Translations under genes and position numbers: made by a program | NCBI GenBank assembly: GCA_016180645.1 | Contig: JACPAV010000006.1 | Span: 82,604 to 146,603, forward strand | Direction: 5' to 3' | DNA length: 64,000 bases | Source of the DNA: Nitrospirota bacterium | GTDB taxonomy: Bacteria; JACPQY01 | The notes under the pieces: model-generated | What the model saw: the letters and a program-made list of their open reading frames with translations, nothing else | Database searches by the model: none | Told to the model about the DNA's origin: nothing | Shown here: piece after piece, positions 33,065 through 40,023 of the stretch | Numbering within the stretch: position 1 is the stretch's first letter | Layout: the number at the start of each line of letters is the position of its first letter

Positions 33065-33463
33065 GTCCTCTCTGTGTATTGGGATGTTCCGGGCCGGAGT
33101 CTGGCGGCCAATAATCGGGCCACGGTGGACCAGAAGGACAAGATCAAGGCCCTCGTGGGTGACCGGATGCAATCGCTTCGAAAGGCGAAGGGTCTGACTC
33201 AGGGAGAGTTGTCCGAGAGGGTGGGCATCTCCGACAAGTACCTCTCGAACGTCGAGTGCGGACGGGAAAACCCGACGCTGGACACTCTCCTCGGCGTAGC
33301 CGCGGCCCTAGGCGTTCCGATCTGGGAATTCTTTGCAATCCAGGAAGCAAGCCTTTCTGACGTGGACAAGGTGAAGACGGCCCAATCGCTCTTGAAGAAG
33401 GCTGCCCCGAAAGACGTCGATATCGTTCTCCGCCTCCTCCGCGAGATCGGAATCAAGCCTTAG
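33047..33463 (+). CDS. XRE-family transcriptional regulator
   Basis: 138 residues from ATG 33047. The HTH (MQSLRKAKGLTQGELSERVG then ISDKYLSNVECGRENP) is a clear XRE domain at residues 40-95. The C-terminal part (FFAIQEASLSDVDKVKTAQS then LLKKAAPKDVDIVLRLLREI) is a helical oligomerisation region. It is divergent from the lipoprotein operon and probably represses it. No ribosome-binding site is evident, and a further start inside the frame cannot be excluded. Confidence 0.85.
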   Translation: MDRISQVLSVYWDVPGRSLAANNRATVDQKDKIKALVGDRMQSLRKAKGLTQGELSERVGISDKYLSNVECGRENPTLDTLLGVAAALGVPIWEFFAIQEASLSDVDKVKTAQSLLKKAAPKDVDIVLRLLREIGIKP

Positions 33464-33716
33464 CTGGGGGACGCCGGGGTGAGATCCGGCGGCCACGTTA
33501 TCGCCGCGAGCGTCGCAGCCCAAGGACGAGTTCGTAGGCGTCTTGCGCGTGGTCGCGGAGGTCGGCGCATTCCCGCTTCGTTCCAAGGGCAAGTCAAATC
33601 GTTTCGGATTCGACATAGGTCTGGACAAGCGTGGTTCGCGGGTGGCGAATGGGCGGTCGATTCACCTTCGATTCCCGCGCGGTGTACACGACCTCTCAAA
33701 TTAGCGAAAATCAGGG

Positions 33717-33722
33717 TATAGT
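33717..33722 (+). promoter_or_regulatory. -10 box directly upstream of the DUF433 antitoxin start
   Basis: TATAGT lies 6 nt before the ATG at 33729, so the transcript should start at or within a base or two of the start codon (leaderless). No ribosome-binding site is present and no clear -35 is seen. Confidence 0.4.
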
Positions 33723-33728
33723 TGGGTC

Positions 33729-33962
33729 ATGAGTTTGCCAGGCCGAATTGCCGTTGATCCCAATTACTGTGGCGGGCGGCCCCATTTCCGGGGCACGCGA
33801 GTACCGGTCTATGTGGTGTTGGAGATGCTCGCGAATCGCGAGGACACGAATGAAATTCTATCCGAATATCCCAATCTTACCGCCGAGGATCTCCGGGACG
33901 CGCTTGTGTACGCCAAGCAACTGGCTGAGATTCCGGGAGCGCCGTTAGCCGTCGGCTCCTGA
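33729..33962 (+). CDS. DUF433-family antitoxin
   Basis: 77 residues. The pattern RIAVDPNYCGGRPHFRGTRV, then EMLANREDTNEILSEYPNLT and AEDLRDALVYA, is the DUF433 signature (a VapB-like winged helix domain). Such proteins are antitoxins of DUF5615 toxins, as here: the next gene starts 34 nt downstream. Confidence 0.9.
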   Translation: MSLPGRIAVDPNYCGGRPHFRGTRVPVYVVLEMLANREDTNEILSEYPNLTAEDLRDALVYAKQLAEIPGAPLAVGS

Positions 33963-33996
33963 TCGCCGATCTCTGCATACGGCCCGAGCGGTCGCC

Positions 33997-34341
33997 GTGA
34001 AGATCATCGTCGACAACAACCTGCCAGCCAGTCTCGCTCACCTAATCCGTTCGGCCGGCTTCGACGCATCGCATGTTGTTGAGATCGGAATGGGATCTGC
34101 GAGTGACGCCGAGATACGCCGGAAATACGATCAGGAGAATATCATCTTCGTTTCTCGCGATTCCGATTTCTGGTTTCAGCGGCCGAAAGGTTGGTCAGTA
34201 GCTTGGATATCCGTTCACAACCCCACGCTTGCCCAATTGCGGGGACCCATCGCCCAGCGACTGAAGGAAGCATTGCCGAGAATGACGCCGGGGTCGAGGA
34301 TGATGGTGACGGAGCAGGCGGTGGTCTTCTACAGCGGCTAG
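33997..34341 (+). CDS. DUF5615 PIN-like toxin
   Basis: 114 residues. KIIVDNNLPASLAHLIRSAG starts like a Mut7-C/PIN-like RNase; the conserved Asp is followed by HVVEIGMGSASDAEI and by IIFVSRDSDFW with the further acidic residues. Paired with the DUF433 antitoxin. Predicted ribonuclease toxin. The first acidic residue and the RDSDF motif are intact, so it is probably active. Confidence 0.88.
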   Translation: MKIIVDNNLPASLAHLIRSAGFDASHVVEIGMGSASDAEIRRKYDQENIIFVSRDSDFWFQRPKGWSVAWISVHNPTLAQLRGPIAQRLKEALPRMTPGSRMMVTEQAVVFYSG

Positions 34342-34421
34342 GGAGTAGATTCCTCCGCGGCACCTAGATTCATTGGCGATGCGTTGGGTTTGGCCTTCAC
34401 GTGCCGGCGGCGAGAGGCTGG

Positions 34422-34997
34422 CTATAACCCTATTCCCTTGAGCGCCTTGTTGACCACGCGGTCCGACAGTTTGCCGACAACTTTCCGACCAATTCCGTCG
34501 ATCACGCGCCCGGCCTCATCGGTCGCTTGCTCTTTGCCTACCACACTCGCCCGACCGGCCACGTAGCCGCCCAAGGCGGCTAAGCAAATACCACCACCTA
34601 TAACCCAAGGACTGGCCCACCAAGGCCGGGAGACCGAAGCCGGCACCTGTCGGCTTCGATCGTCTCGTTGAAACCGCAAGCCCGTGATCATTCTCGTCAC
34701 CCCGTCCATCTTGGCGTTGAGAGAGGCGATTTGGTCGGCGGAGTAATCATGGGAAACAGCCGAGGGCTCAGGGGTGGGTGGGTTCAAGATTTCCGGCATG
34801 GGTGCCTCCCATTGAGGGTTACCCCCAGGGGTAGGGGTAGGGCTCCCGAACCGTTGCATCGGCGCCGCCGGCGGCCTCGGCCGGAATTCGCACCGGCCCA
34901 TGTGCCCGTTCGCCTGGTCGGATTCGTCATACGCCCTATCGCAGTACGGGCACGGGAACTTTCCTTCGGTGTTCCTCACGGGTTTCAATCTGCTCAT
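34422..34997 (-). CDS. Membrane protein with an N-terminal zinc-finger-like motif
   Basis: 191 residues. CPYCDRAYDESDQANGHMGRC is a C2HC-type zinc-finger pattern at residues 16-36. A proline-rich linker, a short helical segment and one membrane helix (ASPWVIGGGICLAALGGYVA) follow. The C-terminal tail is basic and amphipathic (VIDGIGRKVVGKLSDRVV). I recognise no family. It is the last gene before the right attachment repeat and could act at the inner membrane. Confidence 0.6.
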   Translation of the reverse strand: MSRLKPVRNTEGKFPCPYCDRAYDESDQANGHMGRCEFRPRPPAAPMQRFGSPTPTPGGNPQWEAPMPEILNPPTPEPSAVSHDYSADQIASLNAKMDGVTRMITGLRFQRDDRSRQVPASVSRPWWASPWVIGGGICLAALGGYVAGRASVVGKEQATDEAGRVIDGIGRKVVGKLSDRVVNKALKGIGL

Positions 34998-35195
34998 TGC
35001 GTGTCCTCCTTTCGCAGAGGTTGGTGGCTGTGGTGGTGGCTGTCGGCTCGTAAGGCCGGGCCATGGTGGTCCGACGCCGTCAATGACGGCGGTGGCGCGA
35101 CATGGGTGAATAACTTCGAACTTTCGCAGACAAATCCGATTCCGTCGGGGATCGTCAAACAGTAGGAAAGACGTGAGGATCGAGGGCTGGAAGTG

Positions 35196-35234
35196 TTATG
35201 AGACCCTCGCTCTGCCATTGAGCTACGCCGGCGA
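35196..35234. repeat. Attachment-site repeat, distal copy (5' half of the original tRNA)
   Basis: It matches 18370-18408 at 38 of 39 positions. Here the acceptor stem half reads GCCGGCG, fully complementary to the CGCCGGC 3' half at 18336-18342, whereas the element-donated left copy makes a U-G wobble. So this copy is the original chromosomal 5' half, displaced by insertion of the element. Confidence 0.85.
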
Positions 35235-35340
35235 GCATTCGTAAAATGGACTCGGCACGTCCCCCTGTCAATGAGCGAAACGCGTGATCCACGTTCACCG
35301 CTCAATGGCGACGAACTGAACGCCATGAAAACCTATCGCG

Positions 35341-35398
35341 GCCATTGAGCTACGCCAACAATCGCTCGTAAGATGCACTCGGCGCGCGCGACTGTCAA
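35341..35398. repeat. Degenerate tandem copy of the tRNA 5'-half flank
   Basis: gccattgagctacgcc is shared exactly with 35214-35229, and the next ~40 nt remain alignable (cgctcgtaagatgcactcgg against cattcgtaaaatggactcgg). Upstream of it the anticodon half is no longer recognisable. It could be a scar of an earlier insertion at the same tRNA, or an old local tRNA duplication. Confidence 0.5.
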
Positions 35399-35534
35399 CA
35401 AATGGAAACTTAGTTGTGATTGCATTCAGGGTCATCACGAGGTCGCTCGGAACTGGTCCAGCATCGATCGCGAGACACACTCAGCGTGATAGGACGACTT
35501 CCCGAGAATTGCGGAATAGCCGCCGACGGGGTCT

Positions 35535-35585
35535 ACAAGCCTGGAGAACCGCGAATTCCTACTTTCTTCCGACTTCGCCCCCAAT
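35535..35585 (+). repeat. Dispersed 51/52-nt repeat, copy 2
   Basis: Copy in opposite orientation to that at 6775-6826 (shared core ccgcgaattc and the ending ttccgacttcgcccccaat). Non-coding. Confidence 0.6.
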
Positions 35586-35837
35586 CCATCATCGGCCATG
35601 ACCCGTAAAACGAGTTGAACATTGAGGATAGTGGAGGTAGAGTGTTCCCTCATGGGGAGCAGCAAGCATCCTGGTCTCCGTTCCGGCGGAGTTTCTCTTA
35701 CGTCCAGAATCATGCCTACGTCGAAAATGCCAGCTCATCCTCAACAACTCGCGGTCCAGCGTTCCCAGGCTACAAGATCATTCTCATGGTTCGCGTGTGG
35801 GCAGCAGTCCATTACAACTGACCCTAATCCTATCCGC

Positions 35838-37667
35838 ATGGGCAGCACCCAACGAGCGGTTTTCCGGGTCCTAGCGCTCATCACGTTCTGTGCCTTGCCA
35901 TCCTGCGGTTCATCGCCGGGCGACGCAACGACTCCCATGGTCGATCTCGCGGCTCCTGCGGGACTTGCTGCATCGGCGGGGAACGGCGGAGTGACGCTTT
36001 CGTGGAACGCGGCGACCGGGGCAACGGGTTACAAGGTCTACTACGGCACGTCTTCCACCAGCTTGAACCCGTCGGTCATTTCAACCGGGACGAAGGCTAC
36101 AATTGGAAGCCTGACGAACGGGACGACCTACTATTTCGCCGTGTCGAGTACGGCGGGCCCGTTCGAGGGCCTGAAGAGCAGCACCGTGAGCGCGACGCCA
36201 ACCGGCACGTCACAGGAAGTGATCCTCTCCGCTCCCACGGGTCTGGCCGCCGCGGTCGGCGACAAGCAGATCAGCCTAGCGTGGAATGCGGTGACCGGCG
36301 CATTGAGCTACAAGGCGTACTATGGGACAGCCCAGGACCAGTTGACCACGACGCTCGCCGTGACGACGACGACCGTGACCGTCACGGGACTCACGAACGG
36401 AACCACGTACTACTTTGGGGTTGCTGCCATTTCGGGCTCGACCGAGAGCGCGAAAAGCGTCGTCGTATCGGCCAAACCGACGGACGTGGCGGACACGACC
36501 GCGCCGACGTTCGCGGGACTATCCGCGGCAACGGCCACGTCCGCGAGTCAGATCGATCTTGCCTGGACGGCCGCTGCGGACAACGTAAGCATGGCGTCGG
36601 CGATCGTGTACAAGATCTGCCAATCCACAACGTCGGGGACCTGCGGTGCGAGTTTCACGGCCACGTACACCACGAGCGTCGGCGTTACGTCCTATTCGGC
36701 AACGGGTCTCTCAGCGGGCACAGCATACTACTTTGTCGCGCACGCGGTGGATGAGGCGGGAAATGCGGATTCAAATACTCTTCAGAAGAGCGCAACGACG
36801 AAGGCGCCTTCTTTCGGTGCGTGCAACAGCCAAGCCTTCGAGTGCTGCGTGACGGAGGCGTACGACTGCATGATCGCCATCCCCGCGGGCACGTTCGTCC
36901 AGGGGTCGAAGTCCGGAGAAGGCGATACCGACGAAAAGCCCCGCCGACTCGTGACGCTTTCGAACTACTACATCGACAAGTACGAAGTGACGAACGCGAA
37001 CTTCAAGGCGTGTGTCACCGCCGGGGAATGCACGGCGCCGTCAGGGGCGAATTCGTACACACGCACCACGTACTATGGCAACGCCACGTATGACAACTAC
37101 CCGGTGATCAAAGTGAACCACCTGCAGGGCGTGGACTACTGCAGGTGGAAAGGGCGGCGGCTTCCGACGGAGGCGGAGTGGGAAAAGGCGGCGCGGGGTC
37201 CGGCGGATGGTAGCCTCGTGGGCCTCACGAGCGGCCAGTGCACCTCCGCGGACGCGGCGGGCACGGGCCGCAACGTCAATTGCAATCTCCGGCCCTATCC
37301 CTGGGGCGGGACGATCACCTCGAGCGAGCCCTATGCCACGGGTGCGGACTGCACGAACGGGAACGTCTCATCGGATTGTGTCGGCGATACGAGTCTGGTC
37401 GGGAGCTACCCCACCGGCGCCTCGCCGTATGGCGTGCTCGACATGGCCGGGAACGTGTTTGAATGGGTGAAGGATGGGTACGATTCAGCCTATTACGCCT
37501 CGGCACCCTCGACTGACCCACCGGGGCCGACGAGTGGGACCACTCCGGTGTGGCGCGGCGGCTCGTGGGCCTGGGACTCAGGCAGCGTGCGCTCTGCGGA
37601 CCGCAACAGCGCCTCTTTGCAGTTTACGAAAGGCGAGTTCGGGTTTCGTTGTTCCAGGACGCCATGA
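35838..37667 (+). CDS. Lipoprotein with fibronectin type III domains and a formylglycine-generating-enzyme-like domain
   Basis: About 609 residues from ATG 35838 (lipobox CALPSC). After the lipidated cysteine come three fibronectin type III domains (AAPAGLAASAGNGGVTLSWN; APTGLAAAVGDKQISLAWNA; a third with ASQIDLAWTAAADN), a Cys-rich linker (FECCVTEAYDCM), then an FGE-sulfatase/SUMF1-type domain: MIAIPAGTFVQGS, YIDKYEVTNANFKACV, CRWKGRRLPTEAEWEKAARG, DMAGNVFEWVKDGY and the ending WRGGSWAWDSGSVRSADRN. The FGE-like fold here may be structural or a C-type-lectin-like module; the two catalytic copper-binding Cys of true FGE are not obvious. Extracellular binding role inferred. Confidence 0.85.
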   Translation: MGSTQRAVFRVLALITFCALPSCGSSPGDATTPMVDLAAPAGLAASAGNGGVTLSWNAATGATGYKVYYGTSSTSLNPSVISTGTKATIGSLTNGTTYYFAVSSTAGPFEGLKSSTVSATPTGTSQEVILSAPTGLAAAVGDKQISLAWNAVTGALSYKAYYGTAQDQLTTTLAVTTTTVTVTGLTNGTTYYFGVAAISGSTESAKSVVVSAKPTDVADTTAPTFAGLSAATATSASQIDLAWTAAADNVSMASAIVYKICQSTTSGTCGASFTATYTTSVGVTSYSATGLSAGTAYYFVAHAVDEAGNADSNTLQKSATTKAPSFGACNSQAFECCVTEAYDCMIAIPAGTFVQGSKSGEGDTDEKPRRLVTLSNYYIDKYEVTNANFKACVTAGECTAPSGANSYTRTTYYGNATYDNYPVIKVNHLQGVDYCRWKGRRLPTEAEWEKAARGPADGSLVGLTSGQCTSADAAGTGRNVNCNLRPYPWGGTITSSEPYATGADCTNGNVSSDCVGDTSLVGSYPTGASPYGVLDMAGNVFEWVKDGYDSAYYASAPSTDPPGPTSGTTPVWRGGSWAWDSGSVRSADRNSASLQFTKGEFGFRCSRTP

Positions 37668-37719
37668 CCAAGCATTACTTACCATGCAACCGAGCCCTGA
37701 TTCCCATGATACTTTTCCC

Positions 37720-37995
37720 ATCCTCTACCCTACGCTGTGCTGGCGGGGCATCGAGATCATCTATGCCTACGTTGGAGGACCCCTGTGTAACGGCATGGCC
37801 GAGCACTTCATGCGGGTCCTCAAGGAGCAGTGCATTTGGGTTCACCGGTTTCAAAACCTCGAGGAGGCCCGACGAATCATCGGCGAGTTCATTGAGCGAT
37901 ACAATCGAGAATGGATCCTGGAGCGGTGGGTCTATCGGACCCCCGCCCAAGTGCGGAATGACTTCCAATCCCATCCGGAGGCCCAGGCCGCATAA
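37720..37995 (+). pseudogene. C-terminal fragment of an IS3-family transposase (integrase core)
   Basis: The segment RGIEIIYAYVGGPLCNGMAE, VLKEQCIWVHRFQNLEEARR and IGEFIERYNREWILERWVY ends at 37995. It is the end of the IS3/rve transposase with the last catalytic acidic residue (AEHFMRVLKEQ). No N-terminal catalytic residues or intact OrfA are seen upstream, so it is a relic. Terminal inverted repeats were not found. Confidence 0.7.
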
Positions 37996-38096
37996 TCCGG
38001 AATTAAGCGCTGGCGCAGGTCGCCCCGCCTTCGGCGGGGCGAAATCCCGGCCAAAATAAGCTGTCATTCTGTCCAAGAAACCCAGTGCGATTCAGC

Positions 38097-38178
38097 ACTA
38101 ACAACGCGTTCAAGACAGACGCCCAAAAGCGGCGCTTCTCGCCCGTTTTGCTCGCGACTCAACGCGAACCTTAGGCGG
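38097..38178 (+). other. attC-like (integron recombination site-like) sequence
   Basis: About 80 nt between IS remnant and the next ORF starting with cactaacaacgcgttcaag and ending with ctcaacgcgaaccttaggcgg. The R/L-box-like pairs (TAACAACGCGTTCAAG at one end, CTCAACGCGAACCTTAGG at the other) and a central fold (gcccaaaagc ... gcttctcgcc) resemble an attC imperfect hairpin. The last box reads CTTAGGC rather than GTTAGGC, so the core is not canonical. No integron integrase is in the window. Confidence 0.35.
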
Positions 38179-38192
38179 ATTATCGAAGAGCT

Positions 38193-38951
38193 ATGCGGAT
38201 CGGGATTCTCATCGTCGGTTCTCTGTATTGGGACGGTTCGCCTGTTCGATGCCAGTGGCGTCGTGACCGGCTTGGCTGCACCGGGCAGTTCAAAGTCCGT
38301 GTGCCCATACGTTACGGCCGGAAGTCTTTGTCGCGAGGGAATACGTTTACCATGGTTTTCGCTAGGTCATGCTCAGCGCCAGAGAGGTTGGGGACAGGGC
38401 TTGTGGTCCCCGCTCGTGCAGAGTGTTGCGATCCCGAGCATCTTCTCGAGGAAGCGGAGTGCCTATGGGCCGCCGAGAAAAACTCCCGTGACCGAGATGG
38501 CATTGCACGCGAATGGGGCAGGGTGTGCCTCGTGTGCCAGCCAGACCGACCACTTCCAAGTCAGTTCGCTTCCGTGTGGAAGGCAGCAGTTGGAAAGGCT
38601 GGATGGTGCTATCGGGCCGTCCCTGGAGCCGAGGGGGAAGAACAGCTCATAGATCCTGTCTTGGGCCTTGCTCAGTTCGAATGGCCTGTTGACGCCGAGA
38701 GCCTGCAACCGCTGACGGAGTTCGATTTGCTTCTCATGACCGCCACCGAGCCGACTTTGAGGAATTCGCACTATCCAAGCGCCACAGAAATCGCCGAAGC
38801 ATGGAGAGCAGACCCGAACGACCACGTGTCGTACTTCTACAGCAATCGGCGACACGGAATCAGGACCTACGAAGACGATGAGATATTGAGGGTGGTCAAG
38901 GGAGAATCGTCTAACATCGCGATGGAGCCAACGGCGCCGGAAACGTTGTGA
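38193..38951 (+). CDS. Hypothetical protein in a possible gene cassette
   Basis: 252 residues, starting 14 nt after the attC-like sequence. It begins MRIGILIVGSLYWDGSPVRC and VPIRYGRKSLSRGNTFTMVF, which suggests a beta-rich enzyme fold but I know no family. The C-terminus ends in IAMEPTAPETL, a tail that often appears where an ORF runs into a repeated cassette end. It has no gene partner on either side. Confidence 0.6.
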   Translation: MRIGILIVGSLYWDGSPVRCQWRRDRLGCTGQFKVRVPIRYGRKSLSRGNTFTMVFARSCSAPERLGTGLVVPARAECCDPEHLLEEAECLWAAEKNSRDRDGIAREWGRVCLVCQPDRPLPSQFASVWKAAVGKAGWCYRAVPGAEGEEQLIDPVLGLAQFEWPVDAESLQPLTEFDLLLMTATEPTLRNSHYPSATEIAEAWRADPNDHVSYFYSNRRHGIRTYEDDEILRVVKGESSNIAMEPTAPETL

Positions 38952-39165
38952 GCGCCACGGCTCATCGCGCGACGTTCTGCCATCATGAGCGGAGAGGGGG
39001 GACCTTGCTCACTTTGTCAACTTGCGCGGGAACGTGAGAGCTTTCGGGCTGGCTTCCGGCGATCCCCGCCGGGAGGCGGACGGGACGGGACGACCACGTG
39101 AAACGTGGCGTGCGGTGAACGACCTCCCCCGTTGCCATAACGTGGCTGCGTTGAACTGAGCCGGA

Positions 39166-39636
39166 ATGAAAGAATTCATCGTCTACGTGGATGCCTCTGT
39201 CGTCGGTGGCTGCGAGGATGCAGAATTCTCTACGGACAGCCGTGCACTCTGGACTTTCTTCACGGATGGACGGTACAAGCTTGTTCTTTCAACGCACACG
39301 CTGCGCGAACTCGAAGGGGCTCCCGCGTCCGTGCAAAGTTGGCTGGACCGCGTCCCTCCCGAACACCAGATCGTTCTCCCGGACTCGGAGGAGTCAGCCG
39401 AGCTTGCACGGGCGTATCTGACGAAGAAAGTCGTAGGTCCCGGCTCGAAGGAGGATGCCCGGCATGTGGCGCTGGCTACGGTAGGACGGGTGGACGTATT
39501 GGTGAGTTGGAATTTCAAGCATATCGTGAACTTGGGGCGTATCCGACTTTTCAACTCCGTGAATGTGGAGCGGGGCTATGGTATGCTGGAGATTAGAACC
39601 CCGAAGGAGGTGGTCCGGAATGAAGAAGGGATTTGA
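39166..39636 (+). CDS. PIN-domain protein (putative toxin)
   Basis: 156 residues: VYVDASVVGGC (first Asp), LSTHTLRELEGAP (Glu), KEDARHVALATVG (Asp pair) and VDVLVSWNFKHIVNLGRI, the S-WNF-KH-V pattern of one PIN subfamily. Predicted RNase. The following gene starts within its end (17-nt overlap), typical of a toxin-antitoxin pair in toxin-first order. Confidence 0.82.
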   Translation: MKEFIVYVDASVVGGCEDAEFSTDSRALWTFFTDGRYKLVLSTHTLRELEGAPASVQSWLDRVPPEHQIVLPDSEESAELARAYLTKKVVGPGSKEDARHVALATVGRVDVLVSWNFKHIVNLGRIRLFNSVNVERGYGMLEIRTPKEVVRNEEGI

Positions 39637-39826
39637 TGCCGTAGCTTGGATGAGAAAACGGCGCGAGGAAATCGAGCGGGAGGACGCGGGGCTGACTTGG
39701 CAGGAGAAAAGCCTCAAAACCCTCGGTCTTTTGAAGGACAATCCTTTCTGGCAGAGGCTGAAGAACCGCGTCGTGGCGCCGGACTCCCAAGCTTCAGGTG
39801 TTGCCCAAGCGGCGGGCAAGCGCTGA
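39620..39826 (+). CDS. Putative antitoxin of the PIN toxin
   Basis: 68 residues from ATG 39620, overlapping the PIN gene by 17 nt; GAAGGAGG lies about 12 nt upstream (start of the ribosome-binding site 39602-39609). The product (MKKGFDAVAWMRKRREEIER...) is helical and charged with an amphipathic first helix. No known antitoxin domain is recognised, so the role rests on context. Confidence 0.65.
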   Translation: MKKGFDAVAWMRKRREEIEREDAGLTWQEKSLKTLGLLKDNPFWQRLKNRVVAPDSQASGVAQAAGKR

Positions 39827-40023
39827 TGAAGCGTTCTCGCTCCCGGAAGATACTCTCCCCAAACTCCTGATCCAGAGCCGAAGGCTTTTCCCCTTCGGAG
39901 TAAGGGGCCATTCCGAAGAACGTCAACGCAAACGGCGTTGGCACACTGGGAGTGATGTGCACGTCGCCAGGAGAGAATCACGCGCGAGAAGCCGTTGTCG
40001 GTTCCCCGGTGGTGCGGGCGCTT

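Larger units (their letters stand above)
18370..35234. mobile_element. Integrative genomic element at tRNA-Met carrying defence genes
   Basis: About 16.9 kb between 39-nt direct repeats of the tRNA 5' half. It carries a tyrosine recombinase next to the left repeat, an AlpA-like factor and an XRE regulator, then type I restriction-modification, SIR2/HTH, EVE/phosphoesterase, lipoprotein and toxin-antitoxin cargo. No plasmid, conjugation or capsid genes are seen, so it would need a helper or be a decayed element. Part of the cargo (about 25780-27700) is visibly more A+T-rich than the flanks, which supports acquisition. Confidence 0.85.
35235..35837. other. Intergenic region with a decayed att copy and a dispersed repeat
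   Basis: No convincing gene. It holds a degenerate second copy of the tRNA 5'-half flank (35341-35398, similar to 35214-35270), and the 51-nt dispersed repeat at 35535-35585. An in-frame extension of the FN3/FGE lipoprotein starts at 35622 but lacks a signal peptide and is rejected as the start. Confidence 0.55.

Noticed and set aside
34994..35480. Minus-strand ORFs across the right attachment site that share a RVHxT...RSSMA segment
   Set aside because: The likeness comes from the duplicated tRNA flank, not from protein homology.
38952..39165. Possible second attC after the cassette-like ORF (cgtggctgcgttgaactgagc)
   Set aside because: Only a short partial likeness and no pairing box was found, so a bounded cassette could not be shown.
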